A stretch of 30,752 nucleotides of DNA from a bacterium (GTDB lineage Bacteria; Bacteroidota; Bacteroidia; Bacteroidales; Muribaculaceae): positions 1 through 30,752 of the forward strand of contig SFTJ01000036.1 in the NCBI GenBank assembly GCA_004563195.1, in the 5' to 3' direction. The notes beneath the pieces were generated by a model. The model ran no database searches, had not been told where the DNA came from, and worked only from the letters and a program-made list of their open reading frames with translations. Made by a program: the position numbers and the translations under genes. This document shows, piece after piece, positions 8,244-17,187 of this stretch (positions are counted from its first letter, which is position 1; every line of letters begins with the position of its first letter).

Positions 8244-10559
8244 TTATTTCACAATCTTCTTGCTTACAGAGCCGTCGCTGTGGCGAACTATGTAGAGACC
8301 CGAATTGAGGTCACCCTTCACTTGCTGACCGCTGATATTGTAGATATCGGCAGCTTGAGAGTTGTCACTCTTGATGGTGTTGAGCGCTGAGCTGGCCTTA
8401 ACGGAGATGATTTGCGAAACACCGGGGCCCGAAATCTTCACATCGCATTGGTCGGAAACGCTGCTTGTAGCGGTAAATTCCACCTTGGCATTGTTGTAAC
8501 GACCTGTGATGCTGGCGCTGAGCCATGACGGAAGTGCAGAGCCGTCGGCTTGAGTAGCTGTGAGTGCAGAGCCATCGTAGTAGCTACCCAAAGCCACTTC
8601 AGCCTTGCCGTCGGCACCGATGTTCACTTCATTGACATCGGCATCGAGCCATGGATATTCGGCATCAAGACCTATTGCAAATGATTGGTATCCTGTGTAA
8701 TAAGCTATAGGACTCAATGACGAGCGAGTTTCGCCATTCATTGTGATTGATTTTTCAATCCAGCCTAATGCATATCCGTCGGGATGATCTACAATCGACT
8801 GATAAGGTGCAAAATATGTTACGTTTTCGGGGTCGTTGAAGCCCGAGAGGCGTACGATGTAAGAAGCGCAAACATCTTGCGACATTACCACCGGTTGACT
8901 GAACACAAACGGTATGCTATAGAAGTTTTGCGAGCCACCTTCCATCATAATCATATCGCTGCCCTTGCAGGTGGCGGTAGCTATAGCATCGAGCATTTCG
9001 CCTTCCTCGCTAAGAGGAATGATGTCGATGGTAAATAATGCGTTCTCTCCTATCTGACCCTTAGCCCACACCATAGCATTGTTGATTACAAGTGGCTGAG
9101 CCATTGTGAAGTAGTAGTTGAATATACCTGTCATTTTCACTCCTTCACCTTCTTCTTCCTGACCTTGGAAAGTGTAGTTGGTCCAAAAAGCGTCCACATC
9201 CTTGCTATAGCCGTAGATAGGAATTGCTGCATCCATATCGTTGTCTACGCCTACAATATTAAATCCTTCGGTGTTGATATCGAAAGGTAGCAAGTGATAT
9301 TGATAGAGTTCATCGTTTTCCATCCATTCGGCGCGACCTCCGGCTTGGAAGTATTTGTATCTCGAATATTCGCCCGGAGCGGCTCCTGCCTTGCTGATGG
9401 TGAGTATAGGAGAGTTGTAGTTGTTGTTGCGGCAAGTAAAATCGCTGGTGTAGTCGGGGTGATAAACGGCTGAGAGGTCGGTGGTATTGGTGGTGAGGAT
9501 ATTGTTGGTAGCCCAATCGTGATATTGCCACTCGATCTCGGCTTCGTAGTCGTCGGATGTGTTATACCATACGAGTTCTTCGCCCACAGGAAGCAACGGC
9601 ATTGACAACGACAATGCACTGAAATCTTTATCCAATCCGAAGAACAAAGTTCCTACAGGATAGCTGTAACGTGCTTCAAGACTTGGTTCGGATATGATAA
9701 TATCGTCAAGCATCATGGTGTTTCCATCGGCACCCTCATATTGGAATGCAATGTTTACTTTCTTGCCTGCCCATTCGGCGAGGTCGATTGAAAACTTTTG
9801 GAGGTCCTCAGGCGACATATTAAACAAGTCGGATAGAGGAGTATTCTTGTATTCCTCAAAAAAGTCCTTAATTACGGTCCATTCGGTACCGCCTTCTTCT
9901 TTGATAAGAATTTGCAGATTGGCTGCCGGTTTAACTTCGGTAAATTCAAATGCATCCCAATCTACATAGTTCAAATCAAATAAGAATACGGGGTCGATAT
10001 AGCCATAAAAATATAGCATAGGGTGCTCGGTAAGAGTTACTGTAGGCAAACATAGCCATTCATTTTTATTATTTACAGAAAAATAGATTACTTCGTAATA
10101 GTTGCCTTTAGGTGCAGGAGAATAGGGAATTTGAGTTTTCACCACCCACGATTCTGTGTGGTCTGATTCAAAAGGCTCACCTTTCGATTCTACCGACCAA
10201 CCTTCGGGTTGCCATGTTTCGGTGCCATCGCTTCCTTCAAAACCTTCTTGTAACGAAATGCCTGTAGAATTAGCTTCGGCTTTCGGTGCCTTGGCGAGAC
10301 GTGGATTTACTGTCTTGTTGCGATTGGTTACCAAACGCTTGGTTATGAGTCCGTTCTCATTTTCTACCAATTGTAACACTACATCCTTGGCTAATTTCTT
10401 GCTACTTAATACTTTAACATTTTGGTTTTTCACTACCAATTCACGCTCTGTGGTTTGATTGGCGTTCAATTGTTTTCTTGCTACCTGTTTTAATGCTTGA
10501 GCCGATACGGCGGTTGCACATAACATAGCAATCAATGATAGGTAAATTGATTTCATCAT
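8244..10559 (-). CDS. T9SS-exported choice-of-anchor J (cleaved-adhesin-like) protein
   Basis: A 771-residue secreted protein. An N-terminal signal peptide ends near residue 20 (LCATAVSA). Residues about 100-300 resemble the cleaved-adhesin/choice-of-anchor J fold found in gingipain-type proteins: EGFEGSDGTETWQPEGW at the start, a W-V-V core, and a final MMLDDIIISEPS. A beta-rich middle follows, and then a BACON/Ig-like stretch (about 640-690). The last ~65 residues form a T9SS type A sorting domain (IYNISGQQV, then GLYIVRHSDG and KKIVK), so the protein should pass the outer membrane by the T9SS and be anchored or released. No protease motif is visible. It may bind protein or glycan, but the ligand is unknown. 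Single-gene unit with a clear promoter and terminator. Confidence 0.87.
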   Translation of the reverse strand: MMKSIYLSLIAMLCATAVSAQALKQVARKQLNANQTTERELVVKNQNVKVLSSKKLAKDVVLQLVENENGLITKRLVTNRNKTVNPRLAKAPKAEANSTGISLQEGFEGSDGTETWQPEGWSVESKGEPFESDHTESWVVKTQIPYSPAPKGNYYEVIYFSVNNKNEWLCLPTVTLTEHPMLYFYGYIDPVFLFDLNYVDWDAFEFTEVKPAANLQILIKEEGGTEWTVIKDFFEEYKNTPLSDLFNMSPEDLQKFSIDLAEWAGKKVNIAFQYEGADGNTMMLDDIIISEPSLEARYSYPVGTLFFGLDKDFSALSLSMPLLPVGEELVWYNTSDDYEAEIEWQYHDWATNNILTTNTTDLSAVYHPDYTSDFTCRNNNYNSPILTISKAGAAPGEYSRYKYFQAGGRAEWMENDELYQYHLLPFDINTEGFNIVGVDNDMDAAIPIYGYSKDVDAFWTNYTFQGQEEEGEGVKMTGIFNYYFTMAQPLVINNAMVWAKGQIGENALFTIDIIPLSEEGEMLDAIATATCKGSDMIMMEGGSQNFYSIPFVFSQPVVMSQDVCASYIVRLSGFNDPENVTYFAPYQSIVDHPDGYALGWIEKSITMNGETRSSLSPIAYYTGYQSFAIGLDAEYPWLDADVNEVNIGADGKAEVALGSYYDGSALTATQADGSALPSWLSASITGRYNNAKVEFTATSSVSDQCDVKISGPGVSQIISVKASSALNTIKSDNSQAADIYNISGQQVKGDLNSGLYIVRHSDGSVSKKIVK

Positions 10560-10601
10560 AATTGTTATTTGTTTATGTTAGATTATAAAATAATTGCGCT
10601 G

Positions 10602-10633
10602 TAAAGTTAAGATTTTAAATAATAATATGCAAA
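10602..10633 (-). promoter_or_regulatory. Promoter of the choice-of-anchor J gene
   Basis: Minus-strand TTTG (10630-10633), 20 bp, TAACTTTA (10602-10609): a good Bacteroidetes -33/-7 pair, about 42 bp before the start codon. Confidence 0.65.
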
Positions 10634-10683
10634 TATTTTATAAATTTAAATCAGATTTGTCTAAATAATGTAAAATAATAAGC

Positions 10684-10720
10684 AAAGGCAACACTCTGCG
10701 CTATGCGGGGTGTTGCCTTT
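10684..10720 (-). terminator. Hairpin terminator of the C_GCAxxG_C_C gene
   Basis: An 11-bp perfect stem (AAAGGCAACAC / GTGTTGCCTTT) with a GC-rich inner helix. It is 36 bp after the stop of the C_GCAxxG_C_C gene. The T-tract is weak on both sides. Confidence 0.6.
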
Positions 10721-10755
10721 ATGCAATATAGGTGTTATTTGGTTGAGAATTTCTA

Positions 10756-11238
10756 TTATTTGCCGAGGTTTTCTTTGAGGTATCGGGCATATATGCGGCA
10801 AGCCGATTCCACCATCTTCACGCAAGGGCGAGAGCGATAATATTCCGCTGTTCGTTCTGCCGGTTTGGGCGGTTCTATGGTTCCGGCACGCAGACCGAGC
10901 AGTTCGGCGCAAATCATTGAGCCGTTTTCTTCTTGAAAAGCCTTGCCAAGCGATTGCACGGTGGCGTAATTGTGGTTGCGAGCCACGAGGTTCTTGGCGT
11001 CGGGCGACCCGGTCTCGAATCCGGCAAGAATAAACATGCCAGTGCAGGCGCCGCAGGTCATACGCAAGCGACCCATGCCGCCGCCAAACGAACTCGCCAT
11101 ACCCACAATTTTGTCGTCAAGTCCGTAAAGGTCGGCAAAAGCAGCCACTACGGCTTGCGAACAGTTATATCCGTTGAGAAAATTTTGCACCCCGCGTGCT
11201 GCCAATGCATCTTCGTCTATTTCTATTGTTTTGTTCAT
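10756..11238 (-). CDS. C_GCAxxG_C_C family redox-type protein
   Basis: A 160-residue Cys-rich protein of the TIGR01909/PF09719 family, often called a putative redox-active protein. Conserved Cys are visible at residues 26 (GYNCSQAV), 62 and 65 (TCGACTG), 110, 139 and 147, preceded by the FGGGMG loop (51-56). The ATG at 11238 is preferred: a longer reading to 11268 would start inside the -7 box (11266-11273). Metal or cluster binding is likely from the Cys pattern, but the biochemical role of this family is not settled. Monocistronic. Confidence 0.9.
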   Translation of the reverse strand: MNKTIEIDEDALAARGVQNFLNGYNCSQAVVAAFADLYGLDDKIVGMASSFGGGMGRLRMTCGACTGMFILAGFETGSPDAKNLVARNHNYATVQSLGKAFQEENGSMICAELLGLRAGTIEPPKPAERTAEYYRSRPCVKMVESACRIYARYLKENLGK

Positions 11239-11265
11239 ATTTCGGCTTTTTAGAGTTTTATTGCA

Positions 11266-11273
11266 CAAAGTTA
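11266..11273 (-). promoter_or_regulatory. -7 box of the C_GCAxxG_C_C gene
   Basis: Minus-strand TAACTTTG, an exact TAnnTTTG. A TTTG at 11297-11300 is 23 bp upstream, slightly far. It fixes the start codon at 11238 rather than 11268. Confidence 0.5.
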
Positions 11274-11439
11274 GTAATAAAACTTCTATGCTGAGCCAAA
11301 AGCTGTTAAATATGCCGGGGAAGATAGAACATTAGTTTCTGCGTTTTGTTCTAACTCAAATAGAAGTGACAAGGCGAAATAATTTCAGTTTATTTTGTTT
11401 TTCAGTGCTTTTTGCCGAAAAATAAAAATTCACATTTGC

Positions 11440-11470
11440 TTTGCGATTTTTATTTTATTTGCTAATTTTG
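11440..11470 (+). promoter_or_regulatory. Promoter giving a ~285-nt leader to the first C10 protease
   Basis: TTTG (11440-11443), exactly 19 bp, TAATTTTG (11463-11470): a perfect Bacteroidetes promoter. Start of transcription is expected near 11477, about 285 nt before the ATG at 11762. No other gene lies between, so either the protease has a long leader or a second promoter lies closer. Confidence 0.6.
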
Positions 11471-11621
11471 ATGTGGTGTATAATCTATTAATAATTAATT
11501 AAATATTGCTCCAAAGTGTGCCGTAAAGCATATTGCTGAAAAAGCTAAATGTTAAATATTATATTAATTTTAGTTATAATAGATTTAAAATCAATTACAT
11601 CAATGTTACAAAAACGCCCAT

Positions 11622-11760
11622 AAATCACTTTTTTTCGCAAAAAATCGTCGAAATATTTTTTTTATCGAAAATAGTGATTTTACTTTGCATCAAGAATCAC
11701 AAACACAAGTGATTTGTATGACCTAATTATTATTTATTTATTTTTTTGACCTAATTATTT
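11622..11760 (+). promoter_or_regulatory. Leader of C10 protease 1: competing stems and paired TGACCTAATTATT
   Basis: AAATCACT (11622-11629) can pair with AGTGATTT at 11673-11680. A second AATCAC (11695-11700) can pair with GTGATT (11709-11714), and the first arm could also reach this last copy, so alternative folds exist. Two exact copies of TGACCTAATTATT lie at 11719-11731 and 11748-11760, the latter touching the start codon. This looks regulatory; the factor or ligand is unknown. I recognise no known riboswitch class. Confidence 0.4.
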
Positions 11761-11761
11761 T

Positions 11762-13888
11762 ATGAAACTTACTAATTTAATGGCTGTAGTAGCTATAGCT
11801 TCTGCTACATTCACAGCAACAGCTCAACAAATCAGCGCAGACGCAGCAATGCGCTCTGCTCAACGTCACTTGATGACAACGAAGTCGCTTAAGTCGACTC
11901 GCAACGCGACCGAAAAACTTTCTTTGGTCTACACTGCTCCCAATACATATAATGAAGATGAAAACTGCTTCTATGTTTTCAATCGTGAGAATGGCGGTTT
12001 TGTAATCGCAGGCGCCGATGAATGTGCCACTCCGGTTTTGGCCACCATCGATGAAGGTTCGTTCGATCTCGAAAACATTCCCGACAACGCAAAGTGGTGG
12101 TTGGAAAAGTGTCAGGCACAAATCAGCGAAGCCATAATGGAAGGTGCAGCAGCCGATGCATCGGCACCCGCCTTGGCTCAGACACAAACAAGCACTGAGC
12201 GCCAGTCGATACAACCTCTTGTAAGCACCAAGTGGAGTCAGTCGGCTCCGTATAATACTCTTTGCAAAACATCGTCAGGCGAGTCGGCCCCCGGTGGTTG
12301 CGTGGCTGTAGCTCTTGCTCAGATTCTTAACTATCACCAGTGGCCTACTGCTACTCTTAATGGTTCGTATAATCCCGGTTTCTGGCAATTCACTTTCACC
12401 GATTTGACTTTCGACTGGGCAAATATGCCGCAAAGCATATCTACTTCGAGTCCGCAAGAACAGATAGATGCCATTTCCACCCTTATCTATAATTGCGGTA
12501 TCATGATAGGTTCGAGCTATAGCACTTATATCACCTCAGCCAAAGAAGAGCGCATTCTTGAAGTTTTATGGAAGTGCATGGACTACTCAACCGGTATATC
12601 ATATCGCGACCGCAATATGCATCGCACCTGCGAATGGGAAGATATTATCATCAATGAATTGAAAAACGGCCGTCCGGTGCTTTATACAGGTGGTGAAGCC
12701 GATCGTCATGCTTTCGTATGCGATGGTTACAATGCCGAGGATAACACATTCCACATGAACTGGGGTTGGGGTGGCATTTTCAATGGCTATTACAGCATCA
12801 CTCCTCTGGTATTGGAGAAAGCCGATATGAGATTCAACAGCCGTGAGCACTTGATTATCAACATCAAGCCTTCTACTCAAGGCAACGAAATGGACACTCC
12901 TCTCTACTGCACAGGCAATGTATTGGGCTTTTATCAGAATACAAAAATTCCTGAATTATCCTACATTAAAACCGATGGTAAATTCACTACTTTGGCCGAC
13001 CATAGTTATCTATATATGAACCGCCAATACGATTTCTTTGTAGACATTGCAATAAAGGCTGTAGATATCGAGTCGGGTGAAGAAATATTTATAAAATCAA
13101 ACGATAAAATTGCGGTAACCGGCGATGACTCTGCAAGTAATCTATTTGGCTCGTTTAACGTGAATAAATATCTTACATGTGGTAGAACTTACGATGTAAC
13201 CACATACTATAAGGAATCAACTCTTGAAGAATGGAAGCCGGTGGTATTTAAGTACAATGCCACTAAGGTGTGGAGATTATCTCGCCTCGAAGACGGTTCG
13301 TATGAATGCACAAGCGCAATGAGCGAAGCCAAGCTTAATGTAACAAGCATGCGCACCTACAATGCAGTTACCGGCGCCAACCTCACCATCGATGCCGATA
13401 TAGAAAACACAGGTGATGCCAATTATCTTGGCACATTGTCGGTATCGCTTGTCGACTCTGAAGGCAACTCGGCTCTCACTCTCAGCAAGGAAATAGATGT
13501 TCCGGGCAAAACTACTCAAACAGTGACTTTCGAAGGTTCGTTGGCCGATGTATCGAAGGGTAATTACTCATTGGTAGCAAGCGACGAAAGTGCTGCTACA
13601 GTGAGCAACGGATATACAGTGACTGTTGCGTCAAACATATTCACCGGCATCGATGATGTAGAAGCTTCGAAGTTCGCCATCAACGTAAACGATAGCGAAA
13701 TAGATGTTAAGGCCTCTACTGAGGTTAAATCAATCGAGGTTTACAACATTGCCGGTCAGAAGGTCTACAGCAAGAGCGTAGATGCTCAAGCAGCCACCAT
13801 CTCTATCAGCCAATTCACTCAAGGCGTGTATGTGGTGAAGGTGATTGCTCAAGGTGAAGTAGCCGTTAAGCAGTTTGTGAAGAAATAA
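11762..13888 (+). CDS. C10 family cysteine protease (streptopain-like) with T9SS tail
   Basis: A 708-residue secreted protease. Signal peptide residues 1-21. A Spi/prodomain-like region (about 22-145) with the FVIAGADE strand should keep the zymogen inactive. The peptidase domain (about 150-365) has catalytic Cys180 in PGGCVAVALAQILNYHQWP and His316 in RHAFVCDGYN, plus the NWGWGG motif (333-338) that supports the oxyanion hole and active-site wall. Two beta-sandwich modules follow. The C-terminal ~70 residues are a T9SS type A sorting domain (VYNIAGQKV, then GVYVVKV and KQFVKK). Relatives include SpeB, interpain and the Bacteroides Bfp proteases. All catalytic residues are present. It has a long structured leader. 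Confidence 0.94.
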   Translation: MKLTNLMAVVAIASATFTATAQQISADAAMRSAQRHLMTTKSLKSTRNATEKLSLVYTAPNTYNEDENCFYVFNRENGGFVIAGADECATPVLATIDEGSFDLENIPDNAKWWLEKCQAQISEAIMEGAAADASAPALAQTQTSTERQSIQPLVSTKWSQSAPYNTLCKTSSGESAPGGCVAVALAQILNYHQWPTATLNGSYNPGFWQFTFTDLTFDWANMPQSISTSSPQEQIDAISTLIYNCGIMIGSSYSTYITSAKEERILEVLWKCMDYSTGISYRDRNMHRTCEWEDIIINELKNGRPVLYTGGEADRHAFVCDGYNAEDNTFHMNWGWGGIFNGYYSITPLVLEKADMRFNSREHLIINIKPSTQGNEMDTPLYCTGNVLGFYQNTKIPELSYIKTDGKFTTLADHSYLYMNRQYDFFVDIAIKAVDIESGEEIFIKSNDKIAVTGDDSASNLFGSFNVNKYLTCGRTYDVTTYYKESTLEEWKPVVFKYNATKVWRLSRLEDGSYECTSAMSEAKLNVTSMRTYNAVTGANLTIDADIENTGDANYLGTLSVSLVDSEGNSALTLSKEIDVPGKTTQTVTFEGSLADVSKGNYSLVASDESAATVSNGYTVTVASNIFTGIDDVEASKFAINVNDSEIDVKASTEVKSIEVYNIAGQKVYSKSVDAQAATISISQFTQGVYVVKVIAQGEVAVKQFVKK

Positions 13889-14226
13889 TTTGGTTTGATT
13901 TTCATAATAAATCGTTTGGTAAGTATTTTTGTTGATTTGGATTTTCAATCAATCTGTTTAAAACACAAAGATTATTACATGCACTCAAAAAATTTTTGAT
14001 TGAAATCTGTTCAACCTATTATTTATTAGTATTTTCACTTGATAAGTTTTTTGAAAAAAAGATATTTTCATTTATTAGTAAGGTCACTTTATAAGGTCAA
14101 ATTTTGGTAAGTATAGTTTTGATTTATACGAACCTGATTATCACGAAACAGGATTTTAAGATCCCTGAGAATGATAGAAACAACAGCATTGTGCGAGAGC
14201 ATAGTGCTGTTTTTCTTTATCTGTAG
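13889..14226. other. Intergenic region between C10 protease 1 and the protease remnant
   Basis: AT-rich, no gene seen. It holds a degenerate copy of the recurring GATTTRTAYGACCTRATT element (14121-14141), two AAGGTCA words (14080-14100), a possible -7 box TAGTTTTG (14114-14121) and a strong plus-strand terminator (14182-14218). The last two could bound a short transcript of about 90 nt. Confidence 0.4.
14182..14218 (+). terminator. Strong rho-independent terminator
   Basis: Stem AACAGCA (14182-14188) with TGCTGTT (14205-14211), continued inward by six more pairs (two G-U) to a GAGA tetraloop, then TTTTTCTTTAT. It lies about 300 bp after C10 protease 1 and just before the protease remnant. 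Confidence 0.75.
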
Positions 14227-14487
14227 CAAGCCGGTTGCGTCGCTACAGCTGCCTCGCAGATTATGAACTATTTTGAGTGGCCTGCCACCGATGTGGTCTA
14301 CATCGAGTCGCCCGAAGCGATAGCAGGCATATCGGTATACAACGCCGCCGGCAGTTGTGTAATCCGCGCCGAGGGCAACGGAGCCACAAACAGTGCACTG
14401 CAAGTGGAAAATCTCCCCGCAGGAGTGTATTTCATTAAGGTTAGCGGCACAAGCGGAAATGAAGTTTTGCGGATAATCAAGAAATAA
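14227..14487 (+). pseudogene. Deletion remnant of a third C10 protease with T9SS tail
   Basis: In one frame the sequence reads through the active-site Cys block (AGCVATAASQIMNYFEWP) and passes at once, at 14281-14290, into a T9SS sorting-domain tail (ATDVVYIESPEAIAGISVYN, then LPAGVYFIKV, ending RIIKK). In the intact neighbour these two blocks are about 580 residues apart (residues 175-190 and 770-826). The remnant therefore lacks the signal peptide, prodomain, catalytic His and sandwich modules. A stop codon (14224-14226) precedes it. It is closest to the downstream paralogue (shared QIMNYFEWP and DVVY.ESP), consistent with tandem duplication followed by an internal deletion. Not expected to make an active or exported protein. 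Confidence 0.85.
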
Positions 14488-14642
14488 AAAATCGATTAAT
14501 ATTTTTAGGATATTGTAATTTTTTCCCCATTATTGCCTCGGCGATAGTGGGGTTTTGTTTGCTGAAACACGAGTGCTGTGTTAAATTACTTAAATTTGAA
14601 AAGCTTTTTTGTGGATTGTGAGCATAATAGGACAAAAATTTC

Positions 14643-14650
14643 TAATTTTG
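14643..14650 (+). promoter_or_regulatory. -7 box of C10 protease 2
   Basis: TAATTTTG, an exact TAnnTTTG, 41 bp before the ATG at 14692. The nearest TTG (14616-14618) is 24 bp upstream, longer than ideal. Confidence 0.5.
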
Positions 14651-14691
14651 AGCCAAATAACCAACGTTAAAATAATAATAAATAAATACTT

Positions 14692-17172
14692 ATGAGAAAA
14701 TATTTACTTGCACTGGCGGCGCTATTGGCAATTTTGCCGATGAGTGCCAAACAGATAGGTGTAGATGAAGCGAAAGAGTTGGTTAATAGATTCGTTCGCG
14801 AAAATTCTCGTTTGAAATCTTTGGCAAGTGGTGGCGATATAACTCTTGCCTACACAGAAGCCACCAATGCTGTTGCTAACTACTATGTGTATAATCTCGC
14901 GCAAGGCGGTTTTGTGATAGTGTCGGCCGACGACTGCGTGGAGCAGGTGCTCGGATACTCCGAAAACGGCAGTTTCGACATCAACACCGCACCCGAAAAT
15001 ATGCTTTCGATGCTCGAAGGTTATAAGCAGGAGATTAATTATGCCATCACTCACAGTGTGACCGGAGGCATGCCTGCGGTGCTCGCTGCTCCCGAAACGG
15101 CTACTGCCGATCGCCAACCCGTGTCACCTCTTCTCACCAGCAAATGGAACCAAAATAGTCCGTATAACAACCTCTGTCCTATGTACGACAGTACGCGTCG
15201 TTGCGTAACCGGCTGTACGGCTACTGCCACTGCTCAGATTATGAACTATTTCGAGTGGCCAAAGACCGGCAAGGGCTCTTGTTCTTACAGCTGCAATATC
15301 AATGGCACTGCCACCACCCTATCGCTCGACTTTTCTACTATCGATTTCGACTGGGATAATATGCTCGATGTGTATGGCACCGGCGCTACCGATGAGCAAA
15401 AAGAGGCTGTGGCTACGCTGATGTATAGTGTAGGTGTGGGCGCTAAGATGGGTTATGGCTTGTCTTCGGGTGCTTATCTTTCGGATGCTTATAGAGCGTT
15501 GATTGGTAATTTCGACTACGATAAATCGTTGAAATATGCCGAAAGAATGTATTATTCAATCAACGAATGGAACGACCTGATTTATAACGAGGTATCTAAT
15601 GGACGCCCGGTGCTCTATGCCGGCTATAACAGCAGTGCAGGTCACGCATTTGTGTGCGATGGCTATAGTAGCGACAATTTCTTCCACTTCAATTGGGGCT
15701 GGGGCGGCACTTCTGATGGCTATTTCAAGCTTTCGGCACTCGACCCTATGTCGCAAGGTATTGGTGGCAGCGATTCGGGCTACAACAGCTATCAAGAGAT
15801 TGTCTACGGCTTTGCTCCCAACAAGGGTACTGAAGAGGCATTTTACTCTTTGGGTTACGATGGCGATTTTAAGTGTGATGCCACCGAAATTGCTGCTGCC
15901 GATGTGGCGAACACCACTATCTCGTTCTCTACAGGCGAGATTTTTTCGCAATTCTCTCTTTATAGCAAAAGTTGTATATTAAATTTGGGTATCGACGTGG
16001 TGAATAACACCACTAACGATGTGGTTAATATATTGGGAAGTTCGCTTAGCGTGCAGTCGAATAGTTCTTATTATTATAGCGGATTTAGCTTATCTGCATC
16101 GAAATTTGCCAATCTCGCCGATGGCGTTTACACCATCTACCCAACCTATGATAACACCACATTGGGCCGAAAGGGCAAAGTGACAATTCCTTACGGTAAG
16201 CAAAAAACCATACAACTCACCGTGAGCAACGGTAAACTCACTTTCGCCAACACGCACGATGGCGGTAAGCTCGTGATTTCAAATTTAAACTCTGCAGCAA
16301 ACTTCTATTCCGAGAAACCATTCCTCGTTTCTTTCGATGTTGAGAATCAGGGTTCCGATTTCAAGGACAACCTCTATTTGGGCATAGTCAATGCCAACGA
16401 CGAATTGTTGCAAGTAGAGGAAATTGAGGCTGAAGTAGATAGCGGAGAAACCGTAACCTGCGAAATAGACGGAATTATGGGCGCATACGATGCAGGCGAC
16501 TATGTTTTGTATATAATGCGAGTTGTAGATGGTTATTATACTCCTATCGTCGGAGCCAAAATCACTATTGCAGCCAATCCGGGCGATTATGAACTAAGCC
16601 ACACCGGTTGCACTTTCCCCGACAAGATGAATATCTACTGCAATGATTTCCAGGCAAGTTTCGCGGTTACAAACACCGGTGGTCTCTTTGTCGCTCCGCT
16701 TTATTGCGCTATCTACAACGGCACAACGGGCGCCAATGTGGCTCTGATTGAAAGTGGTACGGTATTTATCGACAAGGGCAGAACTGTTACTGTTTCGTTC
16801 AAGGGTAGCTTCGATGGTGTGGCAGGTAAGAGCTATTCTGCATACCTCTTTGCTTATGACGATGGATGGAAGCAGATAGGTGGCGGCACCAGCTTTATAG
16901 TGAAGGGCGTGTCGGGCATCGAGGATGTAGAAGCCGATGCCACACAAGTGGCTGTATATCCCAATCCGGCAAGCGATGTGGTATACGTAGAGTCGCCAAG
17001 TGCTATTACCGACATCGCCGTGTTTGCTCCTAACGGGCAGCAAGTGATAGCAGCCGATGCCGCTGGCTCGCAGCGCACCTCGGTGCAAGTGGATAACCTC
17101 CCTGCAGGTGTGTATGTGATGAAGATTAATACAGCCGATGGCGTGGTGATGCACCGTTTAATCAAGAAATAA
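14692..17172 (+). CDS. C10 family cysteine protease (streptopain-like) with T9SS tail
   Basis: An 826-residue secreted protease. Signal peptide 1-19. Spi-like propeptide about 20-140, including FVIVSADD. The peptidase domain has Cys175 in CVTGCTATATAQIMNYFEWP, His318 in GHAFVCDGYS and NWGWGG (334-339), so the C10 catalytic set is complete. It has more C-terminal beta-sandwich modules than the upstream paralogue (about 440-745), with CARDB-like segments (FSVSFDVENQG-type strands). The tail is a T9SS type A sorting domain (VAVYPNPASDVVYVESP to the terminal RLIKK). Substrates are unknown; relatives degrade host proteins or immune factors. Probably co-transcribed with the following lipoprotein gene, 15 bp away. 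Confidence 0.94.
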   Translation: MRKYLLALAALLAILPMSAKQIGVDEAKELVNRFVRENSRLKSLASGGDITLAYTEATNAVANYYVYNLAQGGFVIVSADDCVEQVLGYSENGSFDINTAPENMLSMLEGYKQEINYAITHSVTGGMPAVLAAPETATADRQPVSPLLTSKWNQNSPYNNLCPMYDSTRRCVTGCTATATAQIMNYFEWPKTGKGSCSYSCNINGTATTLSLDFSTIDFDWDNMLDVYGTGATDEQKEAVATLMYSVGVGAKMGYGLSSGAYLSDAYRALIGNFDYDKSLKYAERMYYSINEWNDLIYNEVSNGRPVLYAGYNSSAGHAFVCDGYSSDNFFHFNWGWGGTSDGYFKLSALDPMSQGIGGSDSGYNSYQEIVYGFAPNKGTEEAFYSLGYDGDFKCDATEIAAADVANTTISFSTGEIFSQFSLYSKSCILNLGIDVVNNTTNDVVNILGSSLSVQSNSSYYYSGFSLSASKFANLADGVYTIYPTYDNTTLGRKGKVTIPYGKQKTIQLTVSNGKLTFANTHDGGKLVISNLNSAANFYSEKPFLVSFDVENQGSDFKDNLYLGIVNANDELLQVEEIEAEVDSGETVTCEIDGIMGAYDAGDYVLYIMRVVDGYYTPIVGAKITIAANPGDYELSHTGCTFPDKMNIYCNDFQASFAVTNTGGLFVAPLYCAIYNGTTGANVALIESGTVFIDKGRTVTVSFKGSFDGVAGKSYSAYLFAYDDGWKQIGGGTSFIVKGVSGIEDVEADATQVAVYPNPASDVVYVESPSAITDIAVFAPNGQQVIAADAAGSQRTSVQVDNLPAGVYVMKINTADGVVMHRLIKK

Positions 17173-17187
17173 TAATAATTGAAGAAA

